A stretch of 64,000 bases of DNA, from positions 1 through 64,000 of the forward strand of contig NZ_JAGGPU010000028.1 of NCBI RefSeq assembly GCF_018613605.1, in the 5' to 3' direction. The notes beneath the pieces are model-generated. The model searched no databases. It saw only the letters and a list, made by a program, of their open reading frames with translations, and was not told the origin of the DNA. Positions 41,840 to 49,965 of this stretch are shown here, one piece after another. Position 1 is the stretch's first letter. The number at the start of each line of letters is the position of its first letter. This DNA comes from Pedobacter sp. ISL-64 (GTDB taxonomy: Bacteria; Bacteroidota; Bacteroidia; Sphingobacteriales; Sphingobacteriaceae). The translations under genes were made by a program, and so were the position numbers.

Positions 41840-42691
41840 TTATTTACGAGGACCTCTGTTAGCGCCTGCGCCACCACCTCTATTTGCTCCGGGACCACCT
41901 TGACCTGGACCACGACCACCACCTTGGTTTCCACCACGTCTGTCGTTACCACCGCCACGGTTATCTCTTCCACCACCTCTGTTATCTCTACCACCGAAAG
42001 CTGGTTTATCTGATGCGCCTTTTGGACCGTTGTTTGTTGCACCAATGTTTGGAGACAAATCACGTTTTCCATAAACCTCACCTTTACAGATCCAAACTTT
42101 AACACCTATTTTACCATAAGTAGTTAAGGCTTCAGCTAAAGCGTAGTCGATATCAGCACGGAATGTATGCAAAGGCACTCTTCCTTCTTTGTACTGCTCG
42201 GTACGTGCCATCTCAGCACCACCTAAACGACCAGAAGTCATGATTTTAATACCTTCAGCACCCATACGCATGGTTGATGCGATAGAAGATTTCATTGCTC
42301 TACGGAATGAGATCCTTGCTTCTAATTGTTTTGCAACACCTTCTGCAACTAATTGTGCATCAAGCTCTGGGCGTTTAATTTCGAAGATGTTAATTTGAAT
42401 TTCCTTTTTAGTTAATTTCTTTAACTCTTCTTTGATTTTATCAACCTCAGCACCTGCTTTACCGATTACGATACCCGGGCGAGCTGTGTGGATAGTTACC
42501 GTGATACGTTTTAACGTACGCTCGATTACTACTTTTGCAACACCGCCTTTAGCGATACGGGCAGAAAGGTATTTTCTTATTTTCTCATCTTCAACTAATT
42601 TATCGGAGTAGTTGTTGCCACCGAACCAGTTAGAATCCCATCCTTTGATGATACCTAACCTGTTACCTATTGGATTTGCTTTTTGTCCCAT
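41840..42691 (-). CDS. rpsC: 30S ribosomal protein S3 with Gly/Arg-rich tail
   Basis: S3 (283 residues) at the mRNA entry. The core ends near residue 212 (ICKGEVYGKRDLSP) and has the KH domain (RPGIVIGKAGAEVDKIKEEL). The extra tail of about 68 residues (216-283) is made of Gly, Arg, Asn and Asp in RGG-type words (GGRDNRGGGRDNRGGG; RGPGQGGPGANRGGG). E. coli S3 has 233 residues and no such tail. The tail is in frame and codon use is even, so it looks real. It could bind RNA at the entry channel; that is an inference. Confidence 0.96.
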   Translation of the reverse strand: MGQKANPIGNRLGIIKGWDSNWFGGNNYSDKLVEDEKIRKYLSARIAKGGVAKVVIERTLKRITVTIHTARPGIVIGKAGAEVDKIKEELKKLTKKEIQINIFEIKRPELDAQLVAEGVAKQLEARISFRRAMKSSIASTMRMGAEGIKIMTSGRLGGAEMARTEQYKEGRVPLHTFRADIDYALAEALTTYGKIGVKVWICKGEVYGKRDLSPNIGATNNGPKGASDKPAFGGRDNRGGGRDNRGGGNDRRGGNQGGGRGPGQGGPGANRGGGAGANRGPRK

Positions 42692-42700
42692 TTCCTAAAA

Positions 42701-43063
42701 TTAGTTTTGAGTTGTTTCTGTACTTTTACTATCTACAATCAGCGTTACGTGGTTAGAACGTTTACGAATTCTATATCCACGGCCTTGAGGAGCTGGACGT
42801 AAGCGTTTCAACTGACGGCCACCATCAACCATAACTGTTTTTACAAAAAGTTGGTTTTCTTCAGGGCGAGCACCTTCATTTTTAGATTCCCAGTTTTTGA
42901 TAGCAGATAATAATAATTTCTCAACTCTTATTGCTGCTTCTTTATTGGTAAACTTTAAAATGCTTAATGCTTTTTCTACACGTTCACCTCTGATAAGATC
43001 TACAACCAAACGCATCTTACGCGGTGAGGTTGGACAATTGTTTAATTTTGCTATTGCTTCCAT
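42701..43063 (-). CDS. rplV: 50S ribosomal protein L22
   Basis: L22 (120 residues) with the hairpin that lines the exit tunnel. It has NNCPTSPRKMRLVVDLIRGE, RVEKALSILKFTNKEAAIRV and the loop LKRLRPAPQGRGYRIRKRSN. The hairpin tip sequence is of wild-type form with no insertion. It lies between rpsS and rpsC. Confidence 0.97.
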   Translation of the reverse strand: MEAIAKLNNCPTSPRKMRLVVDLIRGERVEKALSILKFTNKEAAIRVEKLLLSAIKNWESKNEGARPEENQLFVKTVMVDGGRQLKRLRPAPQGRGYRIRKRSNHVTLIVDSKSTETTQN

Positions 43064-43070
43064 TGTCTAA

Positions 43071-43337
43071 TTATTTTTTCTTTTCAGCGTGTCCTCTGAA
43101 TGTTCTGGTTGGAGCAAATTCTCCCAACTTGTGACCAACCATGTTTTCTGTTACGTACACAGGGATAAATTTATTTCCGTTGTGTACAGCAAATGTATGA
43201 TTCACGAAATCTGGTGATATCATTGATCTGCGAGACCAAGTTTTGATTACAGACTTTTTGCCTGAATCATTCATAGAGTTTACTTTTTTCTCTACGTTAT
43301 GGTCAATATAAGGTCCTTTTTTTATCGAACGAGCCAT
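43071..43337 (-). CDS. rpsS: 30S ribosomal protein S19
   Basis: S19 (88 residues) of the small-subunit head. It starts MARSIKKGPYIDHNVEKKVN, has SRRSMISPDFVNHTFAVHNG and FIPVYVTENMVGHKLGEFAP and ends FRGHAEKKK. Its ATG overlaps the rplB stop by one base. Confidence 0.97.
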   Translation of the reverse strand: MARSIKKGPYIDHNVEKKVNSMNDSGKKSVIKTWSRRSMISPDFVNHTFAVHNGNKFIPVYVTENMVGHKLGEFAPTRTFRGHAEKKK

Positions 43338-44161
43338 TATTTCTTCCTTCTCTCTATGATGTAACGATTAGAATATTTTTTAAGTTCTCTGGTTTTGAAG
43401 CCTTTAGCTAAAACACCATTTCTTGAACGTGGGTGACCACCTGATGATCTACCTTCACCACCACCCATTGGGTGATCGACAGGGTTCATCGCTACCGGTC
43501 TAGTTCTCGGACGACGGCCCAACCAACGTTTACGACCAGCTTTACCTAATACTTCGTTTGCATGATCTGAGTTAGATACAGCACCGATAGTAGCAAGACA
43601 AGTAGTCAAGATTAAACGGGTTTCGCCTGAAGGCATTTTTAAAGTAGCATATTTACCATCGCGGGCAGCTAATTGTGCGTAAGCACCTGCACTACGAGCT
43701 AATTGTGCTCCTTTTCCAGGATGGATCTCTACGTTGTGTACGATAGAACCTAATGGAATGTTCGATAATTTTAAAGTGTTACCTACTTCTGGTGCTGCTT
43801 TGTCGCCCGATAATAATACCGAACCAACTTGCAATCCTTCAGGAGCGATGATATAACGCTTCTCGCCATCTGCATAGTGTAATAATGCGATGCGGGCAGT
43901 ACGGTTTGGATCGTATTCAACAGTAGCTACTGTTGCAGGAATATCGAATTTATCGCGTTTGAAGTCGATTAAACGATATGATTTTTTGTGACCACCGCCC
44001 ATGTAGCGCATAGTCATTTTTCCTGTGTTGTTACGTCCACCAGACTTTTTTGATGATACAACCAATGATTTTTCGGGCTTGGTTGCTGTAATCTCCGTAA
44101 AACTAGCACCAACTCTGAAGCGGGTACCTGGAGTAACTGGTTTAAATTTTCTTAAGCCCAT
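43337..44161 (-). CDS. rplB: 50S ribosomal protein L2
   Basis: L2 (274 residues), needed for subunit joining and peptidyl transfer. It has GRNNTGKMTMRYMGGGHKKS, ARSAGAYAQLAARDGKYATL, and the conserved C-terminal NPVDHPMGGGEGRSSGGHPR, which carries the His important for activity. Length and order are usual. Confidence 0.97.
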   Translation of the reverse strand: MGLRKFKPVTPGTRFRVGASFTEITATKPEKSLVVSSKKSGGRNNTGKMTMRYMGGGHKKSYRLIDFKRDKFDIPATVATVEYDPNRTARIALLHYADGEKRYIIAPEGLQVGSVLLSGDKAAPEVGNTLKLSNIPLGSIVHNVEIHPGKGAQLARSAGAYAQLAARDGKYATLKMPSGETRLILTTCLATIGAVSNSDHANEVLGKAGRKRWLGRRPRTRPVAMNPVDHPMGGGEGRSSGGHPRSRNGVLAKGFKTRELKKYSNRYIIERRKK

Positions 44162-44181
44162 AGTTATAATGAATTATTAAA

Positions 44182-44472
44182 TTAAAGGGTTGCGTAATAA
44201 TCTATTGTTTCGCCGTCTTTTAACGTTACGATTGCTTTTTTGTATTTCGGGCTACGGCCAGATACAAAACCTGCTTTAGTGTAACGAGATTTAGCTTTTC
44301 CATCAACAACCATTGTGTTAACCGCAACGATGGTTACACCGTACAATTTCTCAATTGCTTGTTTAATCTGGATTTTGTTAGCCTTGTGGTTAACGCTAAA
44401 TGTGAAACGGTTAGATTTCTCAGTTAAAGCTGAAGCTTTTTCGGTTAATATTGGTTTTTTTAAAATTTCCAT
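44182..44472 (-). CDS. rplW: 50S ribosomal protein L23
   Basis: L23 (96 residues from the ATG at 44472) at the tunnel exit, the dock for trigger factor and SRP. MEILKKPILTEKASALTEKS and HKANKIQIKQAIEKLYGVTI match. The TTG four codons upstream overlaps rplD and is less likely. It starts 1 base after the rplD stop codon. Confidence 0.95.
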   Translation of the reverse strand: MEILKKPILTEKASALTEKSNRFTFSVNHKANKIQIKQAIEKLYGVTIVAVNTMVVDGKAKSRYTKAGFVSGRSPKYKKAIVTLKDGETIDYYATL

Positions 44473-44473
44473 A

Positions 44474-45103
44474 TTATTTGGCAAACGCCTCCTCCAAAGT
44501 TTTAACAGAATCAGCAGTTAACACAAGTACACCAGCGTTTAATACATCATAAGTATTTAAATCTGCTGCCGAGATTACTTTAGTTTTCTGAATGTTTCTG
44601 CTTGATAAATAGATATTATTATTTTGCGCAGGTAAAACCAATAAAGTTTTTTGAGTACCTACGTTTAACGCAGCCAATAAACTTGTATAGTTTTTAGTTT
44701 TAGCTGTATCGAAGTTGAAATCTTCTAAAACTACCACGTTGTTGTCTTTCGCTTTATAAGCCAAAGCAGATTTACGTGCTAATGATTTTAATTTCTTGTT
44801 CAATTTAAAGCTATAATCACGTGGCTGAGGACCGAAAACACGACCACCACCGTTAAATAACGGAGATTTAATGCTACCAGCACGGGCACCACCTGTACCT
44901 TTTTGTTTGTATAGTTTACGAGTTGAACCAGCAATCTCATTACGTTGTTTAGATTTGTGAGTACCTTGACGTTGGTTAGCCAAATACTGTTTTACATCTA
45001 AATAAATCGCGTGGTCGTTAGGCTCGATACCAAATACCGATTCAGGAAGTTGCACCTTGGCACCTGTTTCTTTACCTGAAATGTTTAATACTTTAACTTC
45101 CAT
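44474..45103 (-). CDS. rplD: 50S ribosomal protein L4
   Basis: L4 (209 residues) with the loop that reaches the tunnel: KQRNEIAGSTRKLYKQKGTG and GGARAGSIKSPLFNGGGRVF. It acts as repressor of the S10 operon in E. coli; here rpsJ is elsewhere, so any such control would act at the rplC leader. It lies 4 bases after rplC. Confidence 0.96.
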   Translation of the reverse strand: MEVKVLNISGKETGAKVQLPESVFGIEPNDHAIYLDVKQYLANQRQGTHKSKQRNEIAGSTRKLYKQKGTGGARAGSIKSPLFNGGGRVFGPQPRDYSFKLNKKLKSLARKSALAYKAKDNNVVVLEDFNFDTAKTKNYTSLLAALNVGTQKTLLVLPAQNNNIYLSSRNIQKTKVISAADLNTYDVLNAGVLVLTADSVKTLEEAFAK

Positions 45104-45107
45104 CTGA

Positions 45108-45725
45108 TTACTTGTCTAAGATTACGTAAGAACCTTTAGCTCCTGGAATGGAACCACTAACTACTAATAAGTTTTGCTCAGCATAAACTTTCAAAACTTG
45201 TAAGTTCTGAACTTTTACCCTGTCTCCACCTGTTCTTCCAGCCATGCGCATTCCTTTGAATACACGTGAAGGGAATGATGATGCTCCCAATGAACCTGGG
45301 GCACGTAAACGGTTATGCTGACCGTGAGTCTGCATACCAACACCGGCAAATCCGTGGCGTTTTACAACACCTTGAAAACCTTTACCTTTTGAGGTACCTA
45401 CAACATCAACAAAATCGCCTTCTGCGAAAGAATCAACCGTTACTACATCACCTAAATTAAGTGAAGTTGTAAACGAATCAAATTCTACCAGCTTGCGTTT
45501 CGGAGTTGTGTTTGCTTTCGCGAAATGGCCTTTCAATGGTTGAGTTGTGTTTTTCTCTTTTTTCTCATCGTAACCCAACTGGATTGATGAATAACCATCT
45601 ACTTCTTCGGTTTTTACCTGTGTAACTACACAAGGTCCAGCCTCGATTACCGTACAAGGAATGTTTCTTCCTTCGGCATCAAAGATACTGGTCATTCCTA
45701 CTTTTTTTCCAATAATTCCTGACAT
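45108..45725 (-). CDS. rplC: 50S ribosomal protein L3
   Basis: L3 (205 residues from ATG 45725) starts MSGIIGKKVGMTSIFDAEGR and has GKGFQGVVKRHGFAGVGMQT, HGQHNRLRAPGSLGASSFPS and RVFKGMRMAGRTGG, which reach the peptidyl-transferase centre. The frame upstream of this ATG is a leader, not coding: a promoter lies within it. rplC is the first gene of this transcript, because rpsJ, its usual neighbour, lies 14.7 kb away. Confidence 0.96.
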   Translation of the reverse strand: MSGIIGKKVGMTSIFDAEGRNIPCTVIEAGPCVVTQVKTEEVDGYSSIQLGYDEKKEKNTTQPLKGHFAKANTTPKRKLVEFDSFTTSLNLGDVVTVDSFAEGDFVDVVGTSKGKGFQGVVKRHGFAGVGMQTHGQHNRLRAPGSLGASSFPSRVFKGMRMAGRTGGDRVKVQNLQVLKVYAEQNLLVVSGSIPGAKGSYVILDK

Positions 45726-45802
45726 TTTATCTTTTCTTTTTAACACCCATCGAAGCAGTAGGGCTTCGTTCAAGGTGGTTGTACATCCCCCGAAAGGGAC
45801 GG

Positions 45803-45833
45803 CAAAGATAGGCAAGAAATATTAATTTTCAAA
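45803..45833 (-). promoter_or_regulatory. Bacteroidota-type promoter of rplC
   Basis: On the minus strand TTTG (45830-45833) is followed after exactly 19 bases by TATCTTTG (45803-45810), a full match to the -33 TTTG and -7 TAnnTTTG consensus of the Bacteroidota primary sigma factor. Transcription should begin near 45797, giving a leader of about 70 bases before the rplC ATG. Confidence 0.85.
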
Positions 45834-46003
45834 TAGTTAGCCAAATATTTTTTCAAATAAATTGCTGATATGATGGAGGTTAACCTAAAAATGAAGGTTA
45901 ATGGGCTATTAGGGTGTTTAAACTGATAGTTATAAATTTGATTAAAAGCACTTTAGACCATATTACAGGTTCAAAAATACCATAATTAATCAATATTTGC
46001 AGT

Positions 46004-47263
46004 TTAGTATACCTCTCCCAACTTGGCTTTAACCTGTGCTAAAAGATCAAGTACCGCATTTTCACTACAGGCATATTTATAAATCTCGGCGATCAGCGCA
46101 TCGCTACAGATGATAGCATTAATTAAATTACCTTTAGCAATAAAGTATTGGCACAGCGCAGCATAAAAAAGCATAAATTCTCCTTCCGAAAATGCCGTTC
46201 TCTTTGGGAATGCCTCATCAAGTTTGTAGTTGTTATTCAGTAACTTTAAGCCTTTCTTCAGTTCACGATCAATCATCGCTGCATGGGCCACATAAAGCCG
46301 TAAGTATAAGAAATCAGGGAAAAGTTGCATCCCCTTTTTGGCTATGGCATCGGCCTTTCCATGAAGTCCTACCATTTTATATTGCAAAAATAATTCTGCG
46401 TAAAATAATGGCATGTCAGGGTTTTTGATTAGAAGAGCATGAATTTGACTGATACTTTCGACACTTTTGTCCTCAAAAATCGATTCATATTCTTCGGCAC
46501 ATTCAATAATACGATCATCCAGTTCATCATTGAGGCTGTAAAGTCCACAATCCACCTTTTGGCCCCAAATTTCGACAATATGGTCTTTATCTAAGGTAGC
46601 GGTTTCGCTTTCACCAAATTTATCACGGTAAGCGCCAGTAAAAGTATAGTATATCTGCTTAAAACTTTGCTCATTATCGTCTTCAATAATTTCATCATCC
46701 TCAAACTCATCTTCATCATTATAAAACAAGTAATTGCCCTGCCCAACATGCTTATCCAACGTAGCTAGTATCTGATTTACTTTAGCAGGGCTATCATTCG
46801 GCCCTACATAATAGGCAGGGATACCATCTTCTCCGAACTCTACATCTATCAATGGGATGCGATCATTATCTTCCTCAAGTATAAATTGGGTTATTGTCCA
46901 ATCTTTATGCGCCTTAAAGCCACAATCTTTAGCAAAGGCTTCGGCACCATAAATAATGTTATGAACTTCATTATACTCAATCTCATTACCTCCCACATAA
47001 TCTGCAAAGTAATCCAGTTCTTCGTCGGTTACATTAAACTTAAACATAGTATCCTTTATGCCTAAACATTTTAAATCTATGAGGTAAATTCCTAAAGTAA
47101 AATTCCCATTGGTATGTTTACGACTAACCAGTATATTAGCAATACCCGTTTCTTCCCATTCTTCTGTGATATAACAATGCCCAAGTTCTAGTTCCCTGGC
47201 ACGGGATTTAATAAAATTTTCGGGTTTTTGAAACAGTTGAACAACCTTCCCTGATTTTGCCAT
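46004..47263 (-). CDS. hypothetical protein with acidic stretch and helical C terminus
   Basis: I chose ATG 47263 (MAKSGKVVQLFQKPENFIKS; 419 residues). The N-terminal part mixes strands and helices (NILVSRKHTNGNFTLGIYLI). Around residues 195-215 lies an acidic run (NDEDEFEDDEIIEDDNEQ). The C-terminal half is helical and looks like TPR-type repeats (LFYAELFLQYKMVGLHGKAD; IAKKGMQLFPDFLYLRLYVA). There is no signal peptide or membrane span. I do not recognise a family. It is a single gene next to rplC, with convergent or neutral surroundings. Confidence 0.78.
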   Translation of the reverse strand: MAKSGKVVQLFQKPENFIKSRARELELGHCYITEEWEETGIANILVSRKHTNGNFTLGIYLIDLKCLGIKDTMFKFNVTDEELDYFADYVGGNEIEYNEVHNIIYGAEAFAKDCGFKAHKDWTITQFILEEDNDRIPLIDVEFGEDGIPAYYVGPNDSPAKVNQILATLDKHVGQGNYLFYNDEDEFEDDEIIEDDNEQSFKQIYYTFTGAYRDKFGESETATLDKDHIVEIWGQKVDCGLYSLNDELDDRIIECAEEYESIFEDKSVESISQIHALLIKNPDMPLFYAELFLQYKMVGLHGKADAIAKKGMQLFPDFLYLRLYVAHAAMIDRELKKGLKLLNNNYKLDEAFPKRTAFSEGEFMLFYAALCQYFIAKGNLINAIICSDALIAEIYKYACSENAVLDLLAQVKAKLGEVY

Positions 47264-47354
47264 TATGGTTTTATTTTGAAGTTTTCTTGAACACAATTTT
47301 AAAAATTTAAATCCAAATCTTTAAAAAAATTTCAACAAGAATATCCCTCCTGAA

Positions 47355-47750
47355 CTAATGTGCCAAACCACCATTTAAACTGATGGTTATGATGGCTAAA
47401 ATGATAAATCCAATGAGTACATATAGGTAATCGCGTTCGATCAAAAAGCTAAAAATAGCAAAAACAATACGTGCAATTGGCGTAAAAATGAGCATCAGGA
47501 TACCAAATTGTACAATGGCATCGCCCTGAAAAGTAGATACCCCCTTAAATATGGCCACTATAGAAGAAAACTTGCTCAGCTCGGGTTTAAAAACTTTATA
47601 GTCGGTAATGGCCCCACTATTATGGATTAGAAAAATGGCACCACCTATTAATACAATGCTCATCGAAATAATTACACCTGCACGCAGAAGCGTACCCAAA
47701 ATTACCTGAATATCCTTATCGTTTAGGTTTTCTTTTCCTGTTGTACGCAT
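47355..47750 (-). CDS. DUF1634 membrane protein
   Basis: The 131-residue protein has three membrane spans (LLRAGVIISMSIVLIGGAIF; FGILMLIFTPIARIVFAIFS; LYVLIGFIILAIITISL) and matches DUF1634. It overlaps the TauE/SafE exporter gene by one base and is transcribed after it. The same pair occurs in other bacteria, which suggests a small accessory subunit of the exporter. Its biochemical role is unknown. Confidence 0.87.
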   Translation of the reverse strand: MRTTGKENLNDKDIQVILGTLLRAGVIISMSIVLIGGAIFLIHNSGAITDYKVFKPELSKFSSIVAIFKGVSTFQGDAIVQFGILMLIFTPIARIVFAIFSFLIERDYLYVLIGFIILAIITISLNGGLAH

Positions 47751-48583
47751 TATAATCCGCTTATTCCTTTATAAATCATCTGTAATGCCAAGAATACAAC
47801 AACTACGGCAAATATCATTTTGAGCTTATCGGTTTTGGCTCTTAATAAAATTTTTGAACCAATAGTTGCGCCAGTTAAAACGCCGATACATACTGGCATG
47901 GCAATGCCCGGATCGATCTGGCCACGATGTAAGTAAACCACCGCACTGGCAGCAGCAGTAACCCCCATCATAAAATTACTGGTTGTTGTTGATACCTTAA
48001 ATGGCAAACGCATAATGTTATCCATCGCGATTACTTTTAATGCCCCACTCCCAATACCCAGCAAACCCGATAATGTTCCGGCAAAAAGCATCATTAAAAA
48101 ACCTCCCGGAACATGTTTTACCGCATATGGATGATCTATACCTTTATCCGGATAAGATCCATTGAGTTTAAAAAAATTGGCCCATTTATCGGTATTGTCT
48201 AAAGTGGTATGATCTACCTTTTTCTTTAGCGTCATGATGGCCGAAAAAATCAGGATACAGCCAAATAGAATAGCAATATAATTGGCATTGAGATAAACCG
48301 CTACAATTGCCCCGCAAACTGCTCCAATTGTAGTTGCGATCTCTAAAAACATCCCGATCCGGATATTGGTAATCCCTTCTTTTACATAAGCTGCTGCCGA
48401 ACCCGAAGAGGTAGCGATAACAGAAACAATAGATGCACCGATGGCATAATGGATATCAACCCCTAAAGCCAAAGTGAGCAAGGGAATAATAATCACCCCA
48501 CCACCTAAACCTGTTAGCGAGCCTAATAATCCGGCTAAAAAAGCACCTAATAAAACGATAATGGTAAACAGCAATACCGACAT
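47750..48583 (-). CDS. TauE/SafE family sulfite or organosulfur exporter
   Basis: A 277-residue membrane protein with about eight spans in two repeats. GLLGSLTGLGGGVIIIPLLT and the second-half GLLGIGSGALKVIAMDNIM are the paired Gly-rich motifs of the TauE/SafE (YfcA-like) family. It should export small anions such as sulfite or sulfonates through the inner membrane. The DUF1634 gene overlaps its end. The exact substrate is unknown. Confidence 0.92.
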   Translation of the reverse strand: MSVLLFTIIVLLGAFLAGLLGSLTGLGGGVIIIPLLTLALGVDIHYAIGASIVSVIATSSGSAAAYVKEGITNIRIGMFLEIATTIGAVCGAIVAVYLNANYIAILFGCILIFSAIMTLKKKVDHTTLDNTDKWANFFKLNGSYPDKGIDHPYAVKHVPGGFLMMLFAGTLSGLLGIGSGALKVIAMDNIMRLPFKVSTTTSNFMMGVTAAASAVVYLHRGQIDPGIAMPVCIGVLTGATIGSKILLRAKTDKLKMIFAVVVVFLALQMIYKGISGL

Positions 48584-48701
48584 GCGGGCAAATATAATGC
48601 ACTGTTTTTGGGTAAACGAAGGATTAAGGGAATAAAATAAAGTCTATATGTTATATGGGGAAATAGAATTTTAAGAACAGCAAATCCGCTACATTTAAAT
48701 T

Positions 48702-49034
48702 TCAAATTATTCCAACATCTTTCAAACGCTGAATAATTCGATTTACATCAATGGTATCAAGCTCACTTTTGAGGTAAATTTCTATAAGAAAAACAGTTTC
48801 ATTATCAAGCAATACATAGGTAATTACTCTTGCCCCACCTGATTTTCCTTTATTGGTACCAGAAATGGCTAAACGAATCTTGTAAACGTTTTGGCCAAGG
48901 TGAACACCCTGAGTTGGATTTGCTTTAATTTCTTTTGATAGTTCGGCAACATCAGTAAGTATACCCCGATATTTTTTAGCAATTCGTTTTAATTCCTTGG
49001 CAAAATCTTCAGTTGGTACAACTTCAAACTTCAT
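48702..49034 (-). CDS. RelE/ParE-type toxin
   Basis: The 110-residue protein fits the RelE/ParE superfamily: FAKELKRIAKKYRGILTDVA as the first helices, NVYKIRLAISGTNKGKSGGA as the central strands with basic residues, RVITYVLLDNETVFLIEIY, and a helical C terminus. RelE-type toxins cut mRNA in the ribosome, and ParE-type ones inhibit gyrase; which applies here is not clear. Its start overlaps the antitoxin gene's end by 11 bases, the usual antitoxin-first order. Confidence 0.83.
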   Translation of the reverse strand: MKFEVVPTEDFAKELKRIAKKYRGILTDVAELSKEIKANPTQGVHLGQNVYKIRLAISGTNKGKSGGARVITYVLLDNETVFLIEIYLKSELDTIDVNRIIQRLKDVGII

Positions 49035-49275
49035 TTTCCAACTCAGTTAAAAGTTCTTCAATAGATTTCAACTTAATCTTACCTTCCTGATGAAGTTTAA
49101 TTTGTTCAAAAGAGTTTTTTAAACGAGCATACATTGCTTCTTCAGCCGCATTCAAAGGTTTTTTAGTTACTTTAGCTTCTTTATCGATATCATAATTTAA
49201 GCCTAAAGCATCTAAAACTGCTTTTACAGCTTTCTCAGTTTTTTTATCGTTGATATTTACAGTTAAAGTAGTCAT
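49024..49275 (-). CDS. antitoxin of the RelE-type pair
   Basis: The 83-residue protein starts with strands that fit a DNA-binding or dimerising N terminus (LTVNINDKKTEKAVKAVLDA), then a charged helical part (RLKNSFEQIKLHQEGKIKLK) that would wrap the toxin. It lies directly upstream of the toxin gene with an 11-base overlap. I recognise no precise family; the antitoxin role is inferred from size, order and overlap. No palindrome is obvious in its immediate promoter. Confidence 0.78.
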   Translation of the reverse strand: MTTLTVNINDKKTEKAVKAVLDALGLNYDIDKEAKVTKKPLNAAEEAMYARLKNSFEQIKLHQEGKIKLKSIEELLTELENEV

Positions 49276-49362
49276 AATAACAAAGTTAAAAAATAATAGG
49301 AAGAATTGTTTGATAGTTTAAGCCATTAAATTGTTTTATTTTTAAATTGTTGCCAAGTCACA

Positions 49363-49956
49363 TTAAACTTTATAATGCAGCTTACTTTCCTTACTCAGCT
49401 CAACATCCCTAAAACTTTCCAACAGTTCAAAAGCAATCTGCCTGATGGTTTCGGGTATTGGGTTAACAATAGTGCTGTTACCCTGGGCGTCTTTTATTTT
49501 CCAGCCTGAGATGTTTAATATAAGCGGATCGACATTGGCTATCGATTTTACTATTTTAGCTCGGGTAAAAGCATTCCCATCCGAATCGATAATCACTTTT
49601 TTATTGTTCCACCAGTTTTCTTGTGAAACACTAGTTAGGGTTGAAAGATCTAATTTGGCAGCATATCCCCAACCCTTTCCGGTACGATGTGCCAGTTTCA
49701 ATAATCCGATAAAATTGGTGAGGCTTTTGGGGTTATAAACTTCCGAACTACAGTATATATTGAGATGACTGAGTTTAAGCTGCCCCAACAATGCTTTCGA
49801 ATGATCGGTATTATGAAAAATCCCAGTTATTTTCTCTGCTATTAAAGCAACTACTGTTTCATTCCCGTTATCGTATTCATTGCAAAGTGTGTTTATATCC
49901 TTCAATTGTTGCTGTAACAGCGAGACCAGTTCAGGTTTATTCAAAATGGTTTTCAT
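49363..49956 (-). CDS. hypothetical protein in the prephenate dehydrogenase operon
   Basis: The 197-residue protein is soluble, with an N-terminal helix (LVSLLQQQLKDINTLCNEYD), a central mixed part (LSHLNIYCSSEVYNPKSLTN; GKGWGYAAKLDLSTLTS), and a C-terminal helix (ETIRQIAFELLESFRDVEL). I do not recognise a family. It begins 9 bases after the prephenate dehydrogenase stop codon on the same strand, so the two are cotranscribed. Nothing in the sequence reveals its job; a link to aromatic amino-acid synthesis is only positional. Confidence 0.7.
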   Translation of the reverse strand: MKTILNKPELVSLLQQQLKDINTLCNEYDNGNETVVALIAEKITGIFHNTDHSKALLGQLKLSHLNIYCSSEVYNPKSLTNFIGLLKLAHRTGKGWGYAAKLDLSTLTSVSQENWWNNKKVIIDSDGNAFTRAKIVKSIANVDPLILNISGWKIKDAQGNSTIVNPIPETIRQIAFELLESFRDVELSKESKLHYKV

Positions 49957-49965
49957 CTTAAATAC

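Noticed and set aside
41836..42105. Other frames across the end of rpsC
   Set aside because: The Gly/Arg-rich tail gives low-complexity frames on both strands; only the S3 frame continues a known protein.
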